From assembly GCF_000247695.1 (NCBI RefSeq), contig NW_004624848.1:398350-462349 (forward strand): a stretch of 64,000 nt of DNA, in the 5' to 3' direction. The DNA comes from Heterocephalus glaber (lineage: Eukaryota > Chordata > Mammalia > Rodentia > Bathyergidae). A model generated the notes under the pieces. It saw only the letters and a program-made list of their open reading frames with translations, was not told the DNA's origin and did no database searches. The position numbers and the translations under genes are program-made. Shown here piece after piece: positions 12,801 to 25,511 of this stretch (its first letter is position 1; the number at the start of each line of letters is the position of its first letter).

Positions 12801-13259
12801 AATAGTACCAAAGTTCCAGGGGAAGTGTGTCTAAGAGGCTTGAAGGTATCAGGTCATCCCAGAGGAAAATCTTCAATTTCTGATCTACACATAATATCTT
12901 CTATGACAAATGCCCCCTATTGCAATTGCATTGCAAGGGATCACATACTAGGAGCCTCATGTAACTTACCGTAGACTACTTCTAAACTTCAAAGACAAAT
13001 TGATCAAAGAACCCAAAGTAGCATGCAGAATATACTACTGATTATCTTTTAGTATACAAGGAGACACTGAAGCAAGTTCTAGATCATTTGCTGCGGTAGT
13101 GATATAGCAGGACTGACAGTTGCTTCATGAGCCTGAAACTTTGCATTGATCAATGAGTTTTACCAATCAGTGCCTTTTTATGGTATCTTTAGAAAGTGCT
13201 TAGCCAGCAACATCATCCTTGGAAGAGATGGAGAAGCAGTACATGAAGAATTTCTTCTC

Positions 13260-13405
13260 ACAATCTGCCACTCACTGTGCTAAGTGTGCTACATGCAACA
13301 TGTGATTTAACTATTAGAATCGCCCTGTGAGCTGGATATAATGAGCCTGACTTTTCCATGAGGAAATTGAGCAGAATTTAATATCTTTCCAAATGCATCT
13401 CGCTG
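13260..13405 (-). repeat. MIR SINE fragment
   Basis: 'ctgtgctaagtgtgctacatgc', 'gatttaactattagaatcgcc' and 'gaggaaattgagcag' follow the antisense MIR order. Confidence 0.6.
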
Positions 13406-14472
13406 AAATAAAATATTTTGATTTACAGATGCCTCAACTCAACTGAATTAAAAGGACATTTACTGTCATAAACTATATTGTCTGGCTAGTTCTAAGTTGT
13501 AAGCAGTTAGTGCAAGAATACGACAAAGAGTTTCCTTTGAGATGTTGATTACCTCAGTGAAGAACTGCAGGCTGGTGCACATTCTTAACTAAAGCATTGG
13601 CCATTTCCTGTGGAAACATAATTGGGGTGTGTTATATTTAGAAAAATGACATGTTAATTCTTATGAAAATATTTCATTTTCTTCTGGGTTATACTCCTTT
13701 TGTATCTTTTCTTCTTTTATTTTGGAACCCCTTCCAGGCTTCTCACCAAAAGCTTTTATGTTTATAATTTTTGGCTATGCTGTACATTAGGTGCCCATGG
13801 GAACCTGATGACTGCCTTTTGGAAAACAGTGAGATTTTACTATAAAAGGCATCTTTATGGGTGCATGACTGGTGATGGCCTGAAAAGGACCATTTTCTCC
13901 TGGCAGTTTTCCTTAATAGTCCCTCCACACCCTGCCATAGTCCTCCTAGTTCTCACTCCACCCACGGTAAATTCCGATCTCTCTAATTCCTTCTTTTCTC
14001 ATATTTGTCTGCTATGACTTTGCTTTGTGAAAGCATCCTGAATCTGTAAGGCTGGGAAGGGTCTTTGATGATAACACATTCTGTGTTTGACAATGAGTGG
14101 CTGAGAGGTCAGGAAGGAAATGGAGCTCCCCCAGAGAGGGCGGAAGTGTAGAACAACCATAGATAAGTTGCAAGTGTAGGTTTGAATCTTCTCACAGCTT
14201 GTGACTCTATCTGTCCTCTTCTGCTATCTCCATATCTTCCTTTTGGCCTGGTCCATTCTCTTGGGGGTTCTCATCCTCCATAATGTTTCTCAAACTTTTG
14301 ATCCTGAGGAGTATTTGTTACAGTACAGATTACAGTTTTCCTTCCAGGGCTTCTAATTCAGTAGCGCTGGGTTTGCATTTCTATAAATTCTCAGCTGAGC
14401 TTGCTGCTACTGGCCTAGGGAGCACTTTGAAAAACATTGGTGTATGGATTGTGCTTTATGATCTTAATATTT

Positions 14473-14494
14473 TTCATTCATTCATTCATTCATT
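14473..14494. repeat. (CATT)n microsatellite
   Basis: Five ATTC units, probably grown from the 3' end of a MIR/L2 relic that continues to about 14540. Confidence 0.85.
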
Positions 14495-14651
14495 GACTCT
14501 TCACTCAATATTTACCAAGCCAAGCAATGCCTTAGACATTGCATGCTGTTTACAGAACCTGGCTTAAGTGACCAGTATTGTCTTTGCTAAATGTAACCTA
14601 ACTATGCAACCTATGTTACTCCAAAGCTCACTAGACTCAGATTACACTGGC

Positions 14652-14667
14652 TGCCCCCTCTGCTGGA
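14652..14667 (-). promoter_or_regulatory. Candidate CTCF motif
   Basis: The - strand reads CCAGCAGAGGGGGCAG, one base off the CTCF core. Occupancy is unknown. Confidence 0.3.
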
Positions 14668-14671
14668 TCAA

Positions 14672-15245
14672 ATGAGACATCCAGCCATTAAATTTAGCAC
14701 TCAACTATTTCAGGGACGCCAGGCTTGTCATTCATACGCCTGTCACCTCTCTGCTTCTGGTTACCAGGCACAAGCCTCACTCGAGGATGTTTGTGTGGGT
14801 AGTCACAAGGGGCACCTTGCTACAGCGTGCCTGCCACCACCACTGCCCTCTTTAGGACCATGAGGGCCACACTGGTGGTGCTGCCCAGCACGCTCCAAAG
14901 TAGCCAGTGCTGGAAGGGCCAGGCAGTGGTGGACACAATGAGATACTCCCTGGCTCTGCATTCTGCTTCCTCCCCTGAAACCCAGAGTCCGTTGTGGTTG
15001 CTGGGGCCTCTGCAACTCCCAGGGTAACTTAAGAAAGTGTCTCCCTCACTGTCACAGTGTCGTACACAAGTCCTGGCCCTGCAGTCTGCTCGGCTGGGAG
15101 GTGGGAATGGGAGGATGGCAGAGGGTGTAGTACTGACCCTCTGCTCTGTTCTGATCCAGGTCGTCAGTTCCTAAACCATGTGCATGCAGTGTCCCAGTCA
15201 AGCCGTTATCAGACAGGCCACATGTGCCTGAGTCATAGCGGGTGA
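14672..15245. other. GC-rich unrecognised block
   Basis: This is clearly richer in GC than its surroundings, with short overlapping open frames on both strands (about 60-70 codons). No domain, signal or family motif was recognised. It could be an old processed pseudogene, an unannotated lncRNA exon or simply a GC-rich patch. Confidence 0.25.
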
Positions 15246-16298
15246 AGCAACTACTAGATACAGATGAGTAAATGATTCAAACTTTTCTCATCTTCTTCCC
15301 CTGCACTTTAAGGTGCTTATTTATAACTCCAATGCATTTCTAATGTGCCAAGTTTCATCTAGCATAGCCAGGGGGCCTGCCTCCCTTTAGATGTGATGCT
15401 ATAGCTTATTTTCTTTTACATAGGCTACGTGGGTGAGGAGAGAAGAAATAATTTGTGGCTTTGCATTAGTTTCTGCAAACAGCCCAAGGACTGAAACCGC
15501 TTCATCCAATCTTTACTCCTCTGTGAATGTAGAGACATAGATGTCAGGATTGTCTGAGGACTCTCACAGAAACTCGGGGTTCCTTCCAATTTACTTAATT
15601 CCTGGGATGACTCTGCATTATTAGGGCTTCACTATGAAACCAGTGTCCATTGCTGTAATATTGTAACTCATCTAATTATTAAAAGGTGAAATAACCTTAA
15701 AACACCTGACATTTCATATATAAATCAAATTGGCCACTACACATCTTATCTGTTTGTTACATGCTTGTCTGTTCCCACGAACACTGCTCATTTCTGGTCC
15801 TCCCGTGGAACCAGCCTGACACAGCACAACTTTAAAGCAATGGGGCAAACATTCCTAAGGCAACAAGGACAAGTGGATCATTGCAGGGGATTTTAGTACC
15901 GGGGAAAGGCAAGGAGCCTCATTTTGCTCTTAACCAGGTTTAATAGTAGATAGAGGAGAAGATACCCTGTGTGTGAAACACAAGGCATTGCTTCCCCTGC
16001 CGTGCACCTACTTGGTGCTCTTGAGAAACTGAACCTTGGGGCTCCTGCTACTTCCTGGATGTCTAAGGCTTGCTCCAAGAAGATCCTGCAAGCAGATGTT
16101 TGTAGGTCACCAGCTAAGATGTCTTCAGGGTCCAGCAATCGTGTTGTCCTGTGCATGTAGAGATGTTTTCATAAATCATAGCACAATACATGTCACCTCT
16201 TTTGCATGCAGTATAAAGACAGATAAAATATGGGGTATGACTTAAAAACTTACAAACTCTTTGGTACCAACTAGACCTTTATGACAAAATTTCAGAGC

Positions 16299-16863
16299 TT
16301 ATTCGGCTAAGAGTTTTTCATTGGTGATATAGGGCAGCTTGGTGCTCTCTGGGCGTGGTTTTAAAAGAGCAGAAGGGTCAGCAAATACCATGTGGCAAGT
16401 AGGCCAGAGTGCCGAGTAGAGTTGGTTGGTGGTTCTAGAAGGGCTGTGGGCCTGCAGGTCACGGGGATGGCCAGCCAGGGTTAGGGTGCAGTGCAAGGGT
16501 CTGGTCAGGGCCCAGCCAGGATGCTGGTGTCCTCCTGCGGGTCTGTAACTCGTGCAACAAGGAGAGTCAGTGACGACTAGGGGAGCGTCATCTTTGGCCC
16601 CTGCAGTCCTTATGGAATTGGGCTCACTTCTCCAGCAGCTTTAAGAGGTAGGCAGTCTTGAGCCTACAGTAGGAAGAGACACCAGGGACACGGGAGACAG
16701 GAGTAAGAGAGACAAAGGCCAGCGCTGTAGGTGGAAGGCCAGGCCCTCGGCTGCATCTGGGTCTGGGGTTGTTGGGGCTGAAGGCATAGTGGCTCTGCCA
16801 CTCATGGATCTTGCTGTTGGAGATCCGGAGGGATATGCAGATCTCATTGCCGGTGAAATCCAA
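16299..16863 (-). pseudogene. Possible decayed retrocopy or lncRNA exon, unrecognised
   Basis: Three - strand frames of 65-79 codons abut or overlap across about 560 bases, with codon-like GC composition unlike the AT-rich flanks. One frame reads through a phrase like NEICISLRISNSKIHEWQSH, which looks protein-like; the others follow after frame changes or stops. I do not recognise the family and see no poly-A tail or flanking duplication that would prove a retrocopy. Chance is a real alternative. Confidence 0.25.
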
Positions 16864-17487
16864 GCCTTACCATGGAGGTGTAGAAGGTGTTAATTTGCTT
16901 CTGAAACCAGCCACTTAACTCTGAGAATAATGATTACCGCCATGCACATGAGCCATTTTTAAAACTGTGGATGCCTGGGCTCCACTCAAATAAACCACAC
17001 CAAATCTCTGTGAGGAAAGATGAGGCTTAACTGTCTGTGTCTTTTAAAGACTTATTCATTATGAACTTATTTTTTGTTTACTTTCAGTGATTTTATTACT
17101 TAACTTTTGAGTTTAATTTTTAAGGGACTACAGTAAGACAGACTCTTCATTATAAATAAGCTATAAATAACCACTACTCTCCTACCCCCTTCTACCAGAG
17201 GTGTTTAATACAAGGTATAAACAAATATAAAACAAATACCTGTTTACCCATCATCCCTTCCAGCTTTATGGAAGGATAAGAAATACATGGAAATGTGCAC
17301 AACAAACGTGCAGACAACTCAACACACTGTCCCCAGATAAACACACTGTAGTCCCTGGCACCTCAGTGAAGCACTGGAGGGTTGCCAGGAGCCAAAGCCT
17401 CAGTGGTCTCCAGCTCATTCCCTCCCGTAGATGTGCAAAAAGGTCCACGGCAATGCTCACGGCCTGCACCACTGTCTAACTCTCTGC

Positions 17488-17572
17488 TTTTTTTTTTTTG
17501 GTACCGGAGATCGAACTTGGGTCTTTAGCTTGCGAGGCAGGTGGCGGAACCACTGAGCTAAATCCCTGGCCC
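17488..17572 (-). repeat. Young ID-type SINE with GGTACC module
   Basis: Poly-T, 'ggtaccggagatcgaacttg', then 'accactgagctaaatccctg'. A short duplication TGCTTTTT flanks it. Confidence 0.88.
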
Positions 17573-17742
17573 TGTTTGCTTTTTGACCCATTTTTCTTGT
17601 ACATTATTTTCACGGAAAGAAAAGCCTTTGGGCATGAGGATTATTAGTATCTCTGGCATTATAATGTTAATTAATATTTTGAACTCTATATGTACATTCT
17701 CAGGTTATTGCAAGTTATATTGTGGCAACAAGTTCTCAAACT

Positions 17743-17763
17743 TCATTCATTCATTCATTCATC
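17743..17763. repeat. (ATTC)n microsatellite
   Basis: About five TTCA units. Confidence 0.85.
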
Positions 17764-18339
17764 CAAGGAATTCAGCTTTCTATTTACTAAAAGTAAGCTA
17801 AACTTCTCTTGAGTCCCACGCTGACAGCAGAAAGCAACTTTCTCTCGGTTCCAGTAGCCCTCGTGAGCAATACGTAATACCTGCTTCCGAAGTGTAGAGC
17901 GGGAGTGGTCGGCCAGGCGAGGCAGGGGGCTGGAAGGCGCAGCTCTGCAGGCCCACTGTGTGCAGTTCGTTCAGGCCTGGGAGGGGAAGCCAGCTGTGGT
18001 CACTTCCAGCGCTGCCTCAGAGATGAAATAAACCCAGCAAAACAGAGGGCGGCTGGCCCAGGGGCTGAGAAACTGGGATAGCCAGCTGCAAAGACTGCAG
18101 ACCCAAGGGAGGGGCCTTTTCCTTGTCCGGACACCCAGGGAGCTCAAGAGCAGCTCGCAGCACTATCAGGGGCGGCAGGAACTTCTCTTCCGGTGCGATT
18201 CCTCTCTCCAATACCCATCAACCCTGGAACAGCTCCACCCGGACTCAGCGTGGGGTGGCTGGGTGGGCGAGGAGAGAGGAAGAGAAGGTCTACAGAGGGA
18301 AGGAAGGCTCCCAGAGTCTCTCTTCAGGAAGGTTTGACT

Positions 18340-18428
18340 TTTCTTTTTCCTTTGTGCAGCTGGGCTGGAACCCAGGGCCTTTCGCCTGCTAGGCAGGCCT
18401 CCACCACTGAGCTGCATTCCTCACCCCA
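18340..18428 (-). repeat. Diverged ID-type SINE
   Basis: 'gctgggctggaacccagggcc', 'cctgctaggcaggcc' and 'accactgagctgcattcc' are an antisense ID copy with mutations in both internal promoter boxes. Confidence 0.75.
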
Positions 18429-18807
18429 GGGGACATGACTCAACCTTAGAGGAAATTCAGATGGATGCGTATGTGTGCCTGGGCCTATTACTGACAGCGA
18501 CTTGAGGTCCTTGCCAAACCTTCAGTATGACCAGAAAAGTGCTGAGGCCTGCTTGAATGTTCATCCATGGGTGTTCAAACAAATTCCGAGGCTCCAGAAC
18601 AGGTTTGATCGGGCAGAAGAAGGGATGACAAAATCGTTTTCTGATTACATCTGTTTATCTGCTGTATTGGTTTTACTGATACATTGGCTATGCCAATAAT
18701 CCTACGTGCTGCTTCCCAACTCTACCGTGATACCTTGTTTTTGTGCCGTAGAGCTAGGAGAAGGGCTCCCGAGAAGTTCAGAACGGTGTGTGTATGGGGG
18801 AAGGAGG

Positions 18808-19172
18808 TTGTTAGGACTTTGATACAGATGTCCCCAGGAGTCTGACGTGGTCAGAGGTGAGCTGTTGGAAGGTGATTGGACCATGGACCGATCCGTGGAT
18901 TAATTCACAGATGACCTCAGAGGTGAGGGAGCCGTTAGGAGGTGGAACTGGGGTGTAACCTGGAAGAACGTGTCTCTCTCCGTGGCTCTTCCCACTTCCC
19001 TGCCCCAAGAACCCAGTAGCTTTCATCTGCTGGGCGCCTAACATGTGGTTTCTGTGTTTGAGCCAGGCGACCACGGACTGAAACTTCGAGAACTGTGGGC
19101 CAAAACGAACCTCTTTCTTTAACTTGTGGGTGTCAGGGATTGCATCCTAGCAACAGAAAAGTGACTGAGACA
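18808..19172 (+). repeat. MaLR-type solo LTR, + strand
   Basis: The end of this element has 'ccacggactgaaacttcgag', 'gaactgtgggccaaaacgaacc' and 'agcaacagaaaagtgactgaga', which is the MaLR LTR 3' end in sense. It points toward an opposite-strand LTR that starts about 80 bases downstream. No internal genes. Confidence 0.6.
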
Positions 19173-19251
19173 TAGATAAAAACAAAACCACTGCTGACTT
19201 CCAAGATCATCTCTTCTCATTTCATCCTAAGAAACTTAGGGGATGAGCATT

Positions 19252-19680
19252 TTGGTCAGTTTTGTGTCACTGTGGTAAGATATACAGGAACATCAACTGA
19301 GAGGAGGAAAGATTTATCTTGGCTCTCAGTTTCAGAAGGTTCAGTCCATGGCCACCTGGGCTGGTTGCTAGGGGACTGTGGTGAGGCAAAACATCCTAGG
19401 GTGGTTAGCGGTGGGAAGGCAGAGCTGCTCACCTCATGAAGGGATAAGGAAAGAGTGGGGAGGTGGGGAGAAAGAGAGAAGACAGAGTTGGAGCAGAAGG
19501 GTAGGGGGCTGGGGAGGGGAGGGGAGGAGAGGGAGAGCATACAGAGGGCAAACCCAGTGGCCTGCCTACTCCCACTGGGCCGGCCTCCTGCAGTTTCCAC
19601 CACTTCTCAATAAAGCCAGCTAGGGACCACGCTTTCTGCACACCAGCTTTTGGGGGACATTTCAGATGCACACCCTAACA
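19252..19680 (-). repeat. MaLR-type solo LTR, - strand
   Basis: It starts 'tttgtgtcactgtggtaaga' and runs through 'gaaagatttatcttggctc' and 'ggttcagtccatggcc' to 'gacatttcagatgcacacc', ending in CTAACA (TGTTAG on the element's own strand). The ~110-codon frames across it are non-genic. Confidence 0.65.
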
Positions 19681-20049
19681 ACGACTGACTGCCATGAGCC
19701 ATTTTTCTCTTAGCGATGAGGAAACAGGCTTAGGCAGGCAGGATCACTTGCCACAGGGGCCCACCCCTGCTGATCAAGGAGGAGGGCTCTAAGCCAGGCT
19801 TGCCCCTTAGCGGGGCCCATTCTGTCCGCATCACCCGACCCCGCTGGGGCTGTAAGAGGAGACAGTGCGGAGGTCTTTTTCTGATGAAGCGGTGTTTTCG
19901 AGTGGAGGCGGTTCAGCCAAATTTACCAGCTCACACTTTACCTAATTCCTACATATTTTTCTTCTACTAAGACAGTTGCTTTAAAAGGGACCGAAGGAAG
20001 CTTCTGCTTATCATAATTCGGCCTCTGCCAAAGACAATCCATTTTGTTT

Positions 20050-20104
20050 TTCCCATGTTGGTGGCTGAACATGTTAGGTAAATGTTCTATTAACCCCTAG
20101 CCGT
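20050..20104 (-). repeat. Very degraded ID-type SINE
   Basis: 'tgttggtggctgaacatgttag' followed by 'ttctattaacccctagcc' can be aligned by eye to the antisense ID consensus. Weak. Confidence 0.35.
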
Positions 20105-20762
20105 TGGCCTCAGTTTGTAAAAACCCTGGCCAGTTAGCCTTTTGAATACGTGAAAATCATAAGAGTTATCAAAAGCAGCTCTGCCATGGTCTCCTTCCAA
20201 GATGTTCCTATTTACTCTTTAGAAAATAATTCTGGGCTTATGGAAGTGCGACTCTTAAGAGTTCTGGAGTGCAAGAATAACTGCTTTGAAGGCTGAATTC
20301 CTTCAAACTTTAGCCCTAACGAACAGGTACTTCCAGGCCTCATCCATGTTGGAACTGCTTTTTAATTTCCACTGTGTGCCTCAACTTTTAAATAGCAAGA
20401 AAGGTCTGAGTTTAAGAGTGCTAAAATAACATCCCTATTATAGTTTTTGGCATTTTACCACTTGCAAGTTTCTCTCCTTCTATATATCCTGGTTTTTTCT
20501 TCGCAAACCGTAGTATTTTTAGGATTACACACTGTACTCTGACTTCCTAACCACCCCCAGCATCACAACCTCCTTTGAAAAAGTCCCTGTCTCCTTGTGC
20601 CTTCTTGCCTGCCTGCCTTTGGCTGTTTGTCATAGAAACAGATTCAGCCTGCAGGAGACCCTGAGGTCACCAGCTCAGGCCGTGTGCCAGGACACGCAGA
20701 CACCCTAGGCCAATCTCTAACCTGTCTTTAAAAAGCCTCCCATGAGGGAGGCTGGGCCTCTT

Positions 20763-20797
20763 CACGTGCTCCGCTCAAGGCAGCCAGCACTATAAAT
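20763..20797 (+). promoter_or_regulatory. Candidate GASK1B core promoter (E-box and TATA box)
   Basis: CACGTG at 20763-20768 lies just upstream of TATAAAT at 20791-20797. A start site about 25-30 bases later would begin a short 5' untranslated exon that ends at the strong donor at 20947. The promoter is inferred from position; the CpG-rich stretch at about 21990-22105 is the rival choice. Confidence 0.35.
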
Positions 20798-20821
20798 GCT
20801 CCTCCCTATCTCTGAATATTT

Positions 20822-20947
20822 ATCTCACTGCTCTATTTTTTCTTCACTCGTAATAGCCCTTTCTTAGGATTTTCTGACACTCTAGGCCTTTCTCCCCTGG
20901 AACTGTTGCAAGACAGGTGCCATTCAGCGAGGGGACAGGACTGCTGG
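20822..20947 (+). other. GASK1B: Candidate GASK1B 5' untranslated exon
   Basis: This begins about 25 bases after the TATA box (the start is a guess) and ends at a near-perfect donor, GG|GTGAGT, at 20947/20948. A good acceptor at 22103/22104 gives an intron of about 1.16 kb. The coding exon needs an upstream partner because it starts with an acceptor rather than an obvious promoter. Alternative: transcription starts inside the CpG-rich area near 22000. Confidence 0.35.
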
Positions 20948-22103
20948 GTGAGTGGAGTTCTCGGAAGCCAGGTTCCTGTCTTCCCGGGTTCGTGGGGTGG
21001 ACAAAAGGGTCCGGAATTCCCGTTTGCAAGGCGTTTAACCCTCAGGGGCCAAGGGAGCGCTCAGTCCTTTCTGAGTCCGTTTGCAAATGGGACACTAGAG
21101 GGCTCCCGCGGGTTAGAAATAAGTGGAACGTTCTTTTGAAAGCTGATTCTGTACAGCATTATTTTCCCTTCAGAATTTAAAATTAAAGTTTATATTTAAC
21201 CATATTTTTAAAAAAACTTACATGTCTGAAAACGGTGCAGTGGCCACTTTACAGGTAACCATTTGGCTGTGGCCATCGGTAGTTGTCAAGGGTGCTTCTG
21301 AGGCTGAGCTGAATGTCAGCAATGTGGAACACTCTTGACCACGAAGTACTTGTGCTCAGGTGCTCAGCCCCGCAAGCCCTCTGCCCTAGGGACAGGACAG
21401 CCTCGCCATTCCTCCCAGCGCCAGGCATGGGGCCCGCTGTGTAAGTTAAGGCGGCTTGAGAGTTTCTTCTTGTTTTAATTATGTGGAAAACTGAACTAGA
21501 GATTCTTTTATTTTTTTCAGCTGACTGTCGGGAAATAAAAAAAGAATAAAAACTAGTTGGATTTGTTTTGTGAGTGTGTTCGTGATTGGATAAATTGCTT
21601 TCAAGTTATATAGATTCATGGCTTCATATGATAACGAACATTGAATGTAAAATAATGAAGCATATTGCGAAGGAAAGTTTGTAGTATTAGATTATGTTTC
21701 TGAATTTGAATCTTAATAGGTGGTGCTTCTGCTCCATTAGTTAATGCACGACTTTGTAAAAATGATGTGCGATAGCTATAACTATACATTTAAAAAAATC
21801 ACCTATTAACTGTCCTAAGTTATTTCTGAGTTGCAGTTCCGATTTGGCCAAATCTTAACGCTCTGCCTCTGAATCTAATTAAAGGATTCTAGGTATCAGT
21901 TGAAAAATAGTCTTGGATCTTTGTGGCGTTTTCGCTACTGCCGTGCTTTGCACTGAACATCACACTTGCACCTCTATCTTGTTTGTGAACACTCAAGGCG
22001 CGTTCGCCGCGTCGCCCTCCCGTCCGCGGGTCCGTGCGGGCGGCGTCCGTGGAGGGAGGGCAGCACCCGGCCTGACTCAGTCATCCCTCTCCGTTCATTG
22101 CAG
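20948..22103 (+). other. Presumed first intron, AT-rich then CpG-rich
   Basis: From 21110 to 21980 it is AT-rich unique-looking sequence with no repeat that I can name. From about 21990 the composition switches sharply to CpG-rich. A partial CTCF-like core (CACTAGAGGGC) sits at 21092-21102. It ends in a pyrimidine tract and TTGCAG acceptor. Confidence 0.4.
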
Positions 22104-22199
22104 GCTCGGCGCTGCTCCCGGCCGCGCCCCCAGGAGCCCGGACTCGACCGCCCGCGGCCCGCGGGGCTCCGAGGTCATGCGGCCGGCGGGCTCCGCGCG
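22104..22199 (+). other. GASK1B: GASK1B 5' untranslated segment of the first coding exon
   Basis: The acceptor 'ccgttcattgcag' at 22091-22103 opens this exon. About 96 bases precede the chosen ATG. They contain a short upstream ORF (22177-22203). Confidence 0.5.

Positions 22200-22203
<4 letters not shown>
22177..22203 (+). other. 8-codon upstream ORF overlapping the GASK1B start
   Basis: ATG at 22177 with G at -3 encodes MRPAGSAR and stops at TGA 22201-22203. The stop overlaps the main ATG at 22200 as ATGA, which is the arrangement used in termination-reinitiation. Function is inferred only. Confidence 0.4.
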
Positions 22204-23169
<966 letters not shown>

Positions 23170-23799
23170 TAACCTCTCAGGCCGGTTGAGGCGAATGACG
23201 CCGAGGAGGACACTGCTGGTGTGCACGGCCCTGTGAGTCCCTCGGATTCACGACGCTGGTTCATGGGCCCAAGGTCCAAGAGTCCGTGTTCTTGGGGGAC
23301 AGATGGCCAGGGAGCGTAGGGTCTGCCGCCGGCGGCTGTGCCCACGCCCTGCACACAGGAGAGTCTCTCAATATCCCCGTACATCAGTCAGCGGCTCTTC
23401 TTTGAGTGCAGAAAGATCCCAGAAGTTACAGCTGAGGATCCAAGATGGTCCAAGGGGCTAAAGAGGACCTCAAAGAGCTTGGCAACTCCAAAGATACTTC
23501 TTGTGGCCGAGAAACCCTCCCAGAGCCCAGGAAATTTAGCATTTCAGTGAGGTTCTCAGGAGGCCGGGAAGGGAATGGATTGAACCCTCTTGGGAGTAGA
23601 TGAGAATTGAGCCAGTTTTCCGTTGGCTTTGGGATTAGAATTTAGTTTTAGAGTGGATCGTCTTTAGTGTCAGTGACGTGCTTATGGGTTCCCGTCTAAG
23701 TGCTCCAGTCTCACAATGTCTTTTGAAGTTTGTACTCTACCGGGGGATTACAGCAGCGCCAATTAGATCAAACATTTAATGTGAGAGAAAACGAAATCT

Positions 23800-24000
23800 T
23801 ACTGAGGCTTACTATTTACGAGGCACCATACTAGTGGACTCACATGGGCACGGACTCCTGTAAGTCTCATGATGATGCTCCTGGGTCAGGTATTACTCTT
23901 ATTCCCAGTTTAAAATTCGAGACTTATTCAGGCAAAGCAATTGGCCTCAACCCCACACCAAGTGTATGGCTCAGGAGGGTTCTGAATGTAGGCCCAGCAA
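23800..24000 (-). repeat. MIR SINE fragment
   Basis: 'tttacgaggcaccatactag', 'gtcaggtattactcttattccc' and 'ggcaaagcaattggcc' follow the antisense MIR consensus. Confidence 0.6.
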
Positions 24001-24339
24001 ACTTCAGAACATAACTTCTCAACCTTGGACCTGAGTGAGTATGTCACGCACCACGTAAATTAAAACTCGCAGGTGTCAAAGAGCAGCCCAGTGGGCACTG
24101 GAATGAGAGGAGTGGTTTGAGGCTGTCCCGGGCGTGCGGGTCATAGGATCCCCTTTGCTGTGCTCTTTGGCCGGTCGTGCTCCTGCCTGAAGTCGCAGCG
24201 AAGAGAAGGTGAACTCCCAGATCTATCCTGAGGGGGCATGCGCGTGTCCTCTGAGCTTCCTTAGGGTGCTCCTGAATGGAAGTTGGGAGAAATAAAGCTC
24301 TCGCCGAGGTCTCCCAGAGTTTCAACCATCTGACCTGAA

Positions 24340-24480
24340 ATGTTGCATGTCTCTCTCTCTGCCTCAGTTTCCTCAGCTGTGAAATGACATTAACAGTGGG
24401 TCATTGTTAATTTGTACAAGGGAAGCACGTAATTCTTGGCATGAAGTAAACCTTTGGTATGCATTGGCCATTACTGTCAC
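24340..24480 (+). repeat. MIR SINE fragment
   Basis: 'gcctcagtttcctcagctgtg' and 'cttggcatgaagtaaacc' are the sense MIR core and tail. Confidence 0.65.
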
Positions 24481-25307
24481 ACCTGAAGTTCTAAGTTTAT
24501 TTAGTTGTTTGCAAACGCTTCGAACCTCAAAGATCGTTTAAGTGAAAAGTTTAAAACTGAAACCCTGATCTCCTGACTGCTTAATTAAGCTTTTTATTGC
24601 CAGGATTCTTCTGAGATATATTTATATCTGGGCTCTGACTTTTCAGCATCTTTGAGAATGATGATGCAATTTGAAGCAGACATTGACCATTCCAGTATGG
24701 CCTGAGTGTTCTCTTTCCGTTCATACCTAAGTATCGATGGGAAGAAGTCAGTCGAGCCACAGTGATGTGACTGAATTTGATGAATTACATTCCTGAGATT
24801 ATATCTCCAACAATCCCAGACCTTCGCTTGTTCTCTGATCCCTTTGCACACTTAGCTGTTTAAAGACATGCCAGTTTCCTCAGGAGCCTATGAAATGATT
24901 TACACAAAGTCGTAAACACTCTACACAGCATAATCCTACGCGTGCTGGCTGTTGTAGTGATGCAAAGGGCATAAAAGCCCGGTTCTGGTTGTAGCACACA
25001 CAGGAAGTCTTACATTCTCAGTCTTTCTCTCCACCTACCTTCTTCTAGTCTTTCTCCTGTATCTTTTATCTTCCGACTTCGACAGAAGTGTGAATCCACC
25101 TTTTAAGGACCTCCTGTTCTTCCTTCTTTTGTTCACGCTTAGCTGCACTTGAGCCTGTCTGTCCACCCAAGGAAGTGACAGATCTCCTAGTTGCCCAGCG
25201 CCTATTTCTGCGTCCTGCATTATCATTTAATGCAGTGCATGTTTGTCTTATAATTGTTGCTTATGCATCTTCTTTTTCTCTCTAGATCTATCGATGGAGA
25301 CATAATT

Positions 25308-25511
25308 CTTGTTTTCTTGGTTTCTTTTGTTACTAGGGATTCAAACTGGGGCCTTCACACTGAGCTACATCCCCAGATCTCTTTATTTTTTATTTTGAGT
25401 CAGGGTCTCACTGAGTCACTAAGTTGTCTAGGCAGGGCTCAAACTTACGATCCTCCTGCCCCAGCCTCCCAGAGTGCTGGGGCTACACATGTGTGCCACT
25501 GTGCCCAGCTA
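25308..25511 (-). repeat. B1-ID composite SINE, antisense
   Basis: An ID half ('tactagggattcaaactgggg', 'cactgagctacatccccag') is joined to a B1 half ('agtcagggtctcactgagtc', 'ccagcctcccagagtgctgg', 'tgccactgtgcccagct'). Confidence 0.85.

Larger units (their letters stand above)
256..20790. other. Intergenic region upstream of GASK1B
   Basis: No exon that I recognise lies here. Open frames are short and mostly fall in repeats. In human the next gene upstream is TMEM144 in head-to-head orientation at some distance; I saw none of its exons. The stretch holds L2 and MIR relics, ID and B1-ID SINEs, MLT1/MaLR LTRs, microsatellites and two unrecognised GC-rich blocks, listed separately. Stretches not listed (for example 2100-2800, 11400-12650 and 13420-14450) are AT-rich and show nothing I can name. 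Confidence 0.6.

Noticed and set aside
19256..19671. Frames of 80-115 codons
   Set aside because: They lie entirely within an antisense MaLR LTR.
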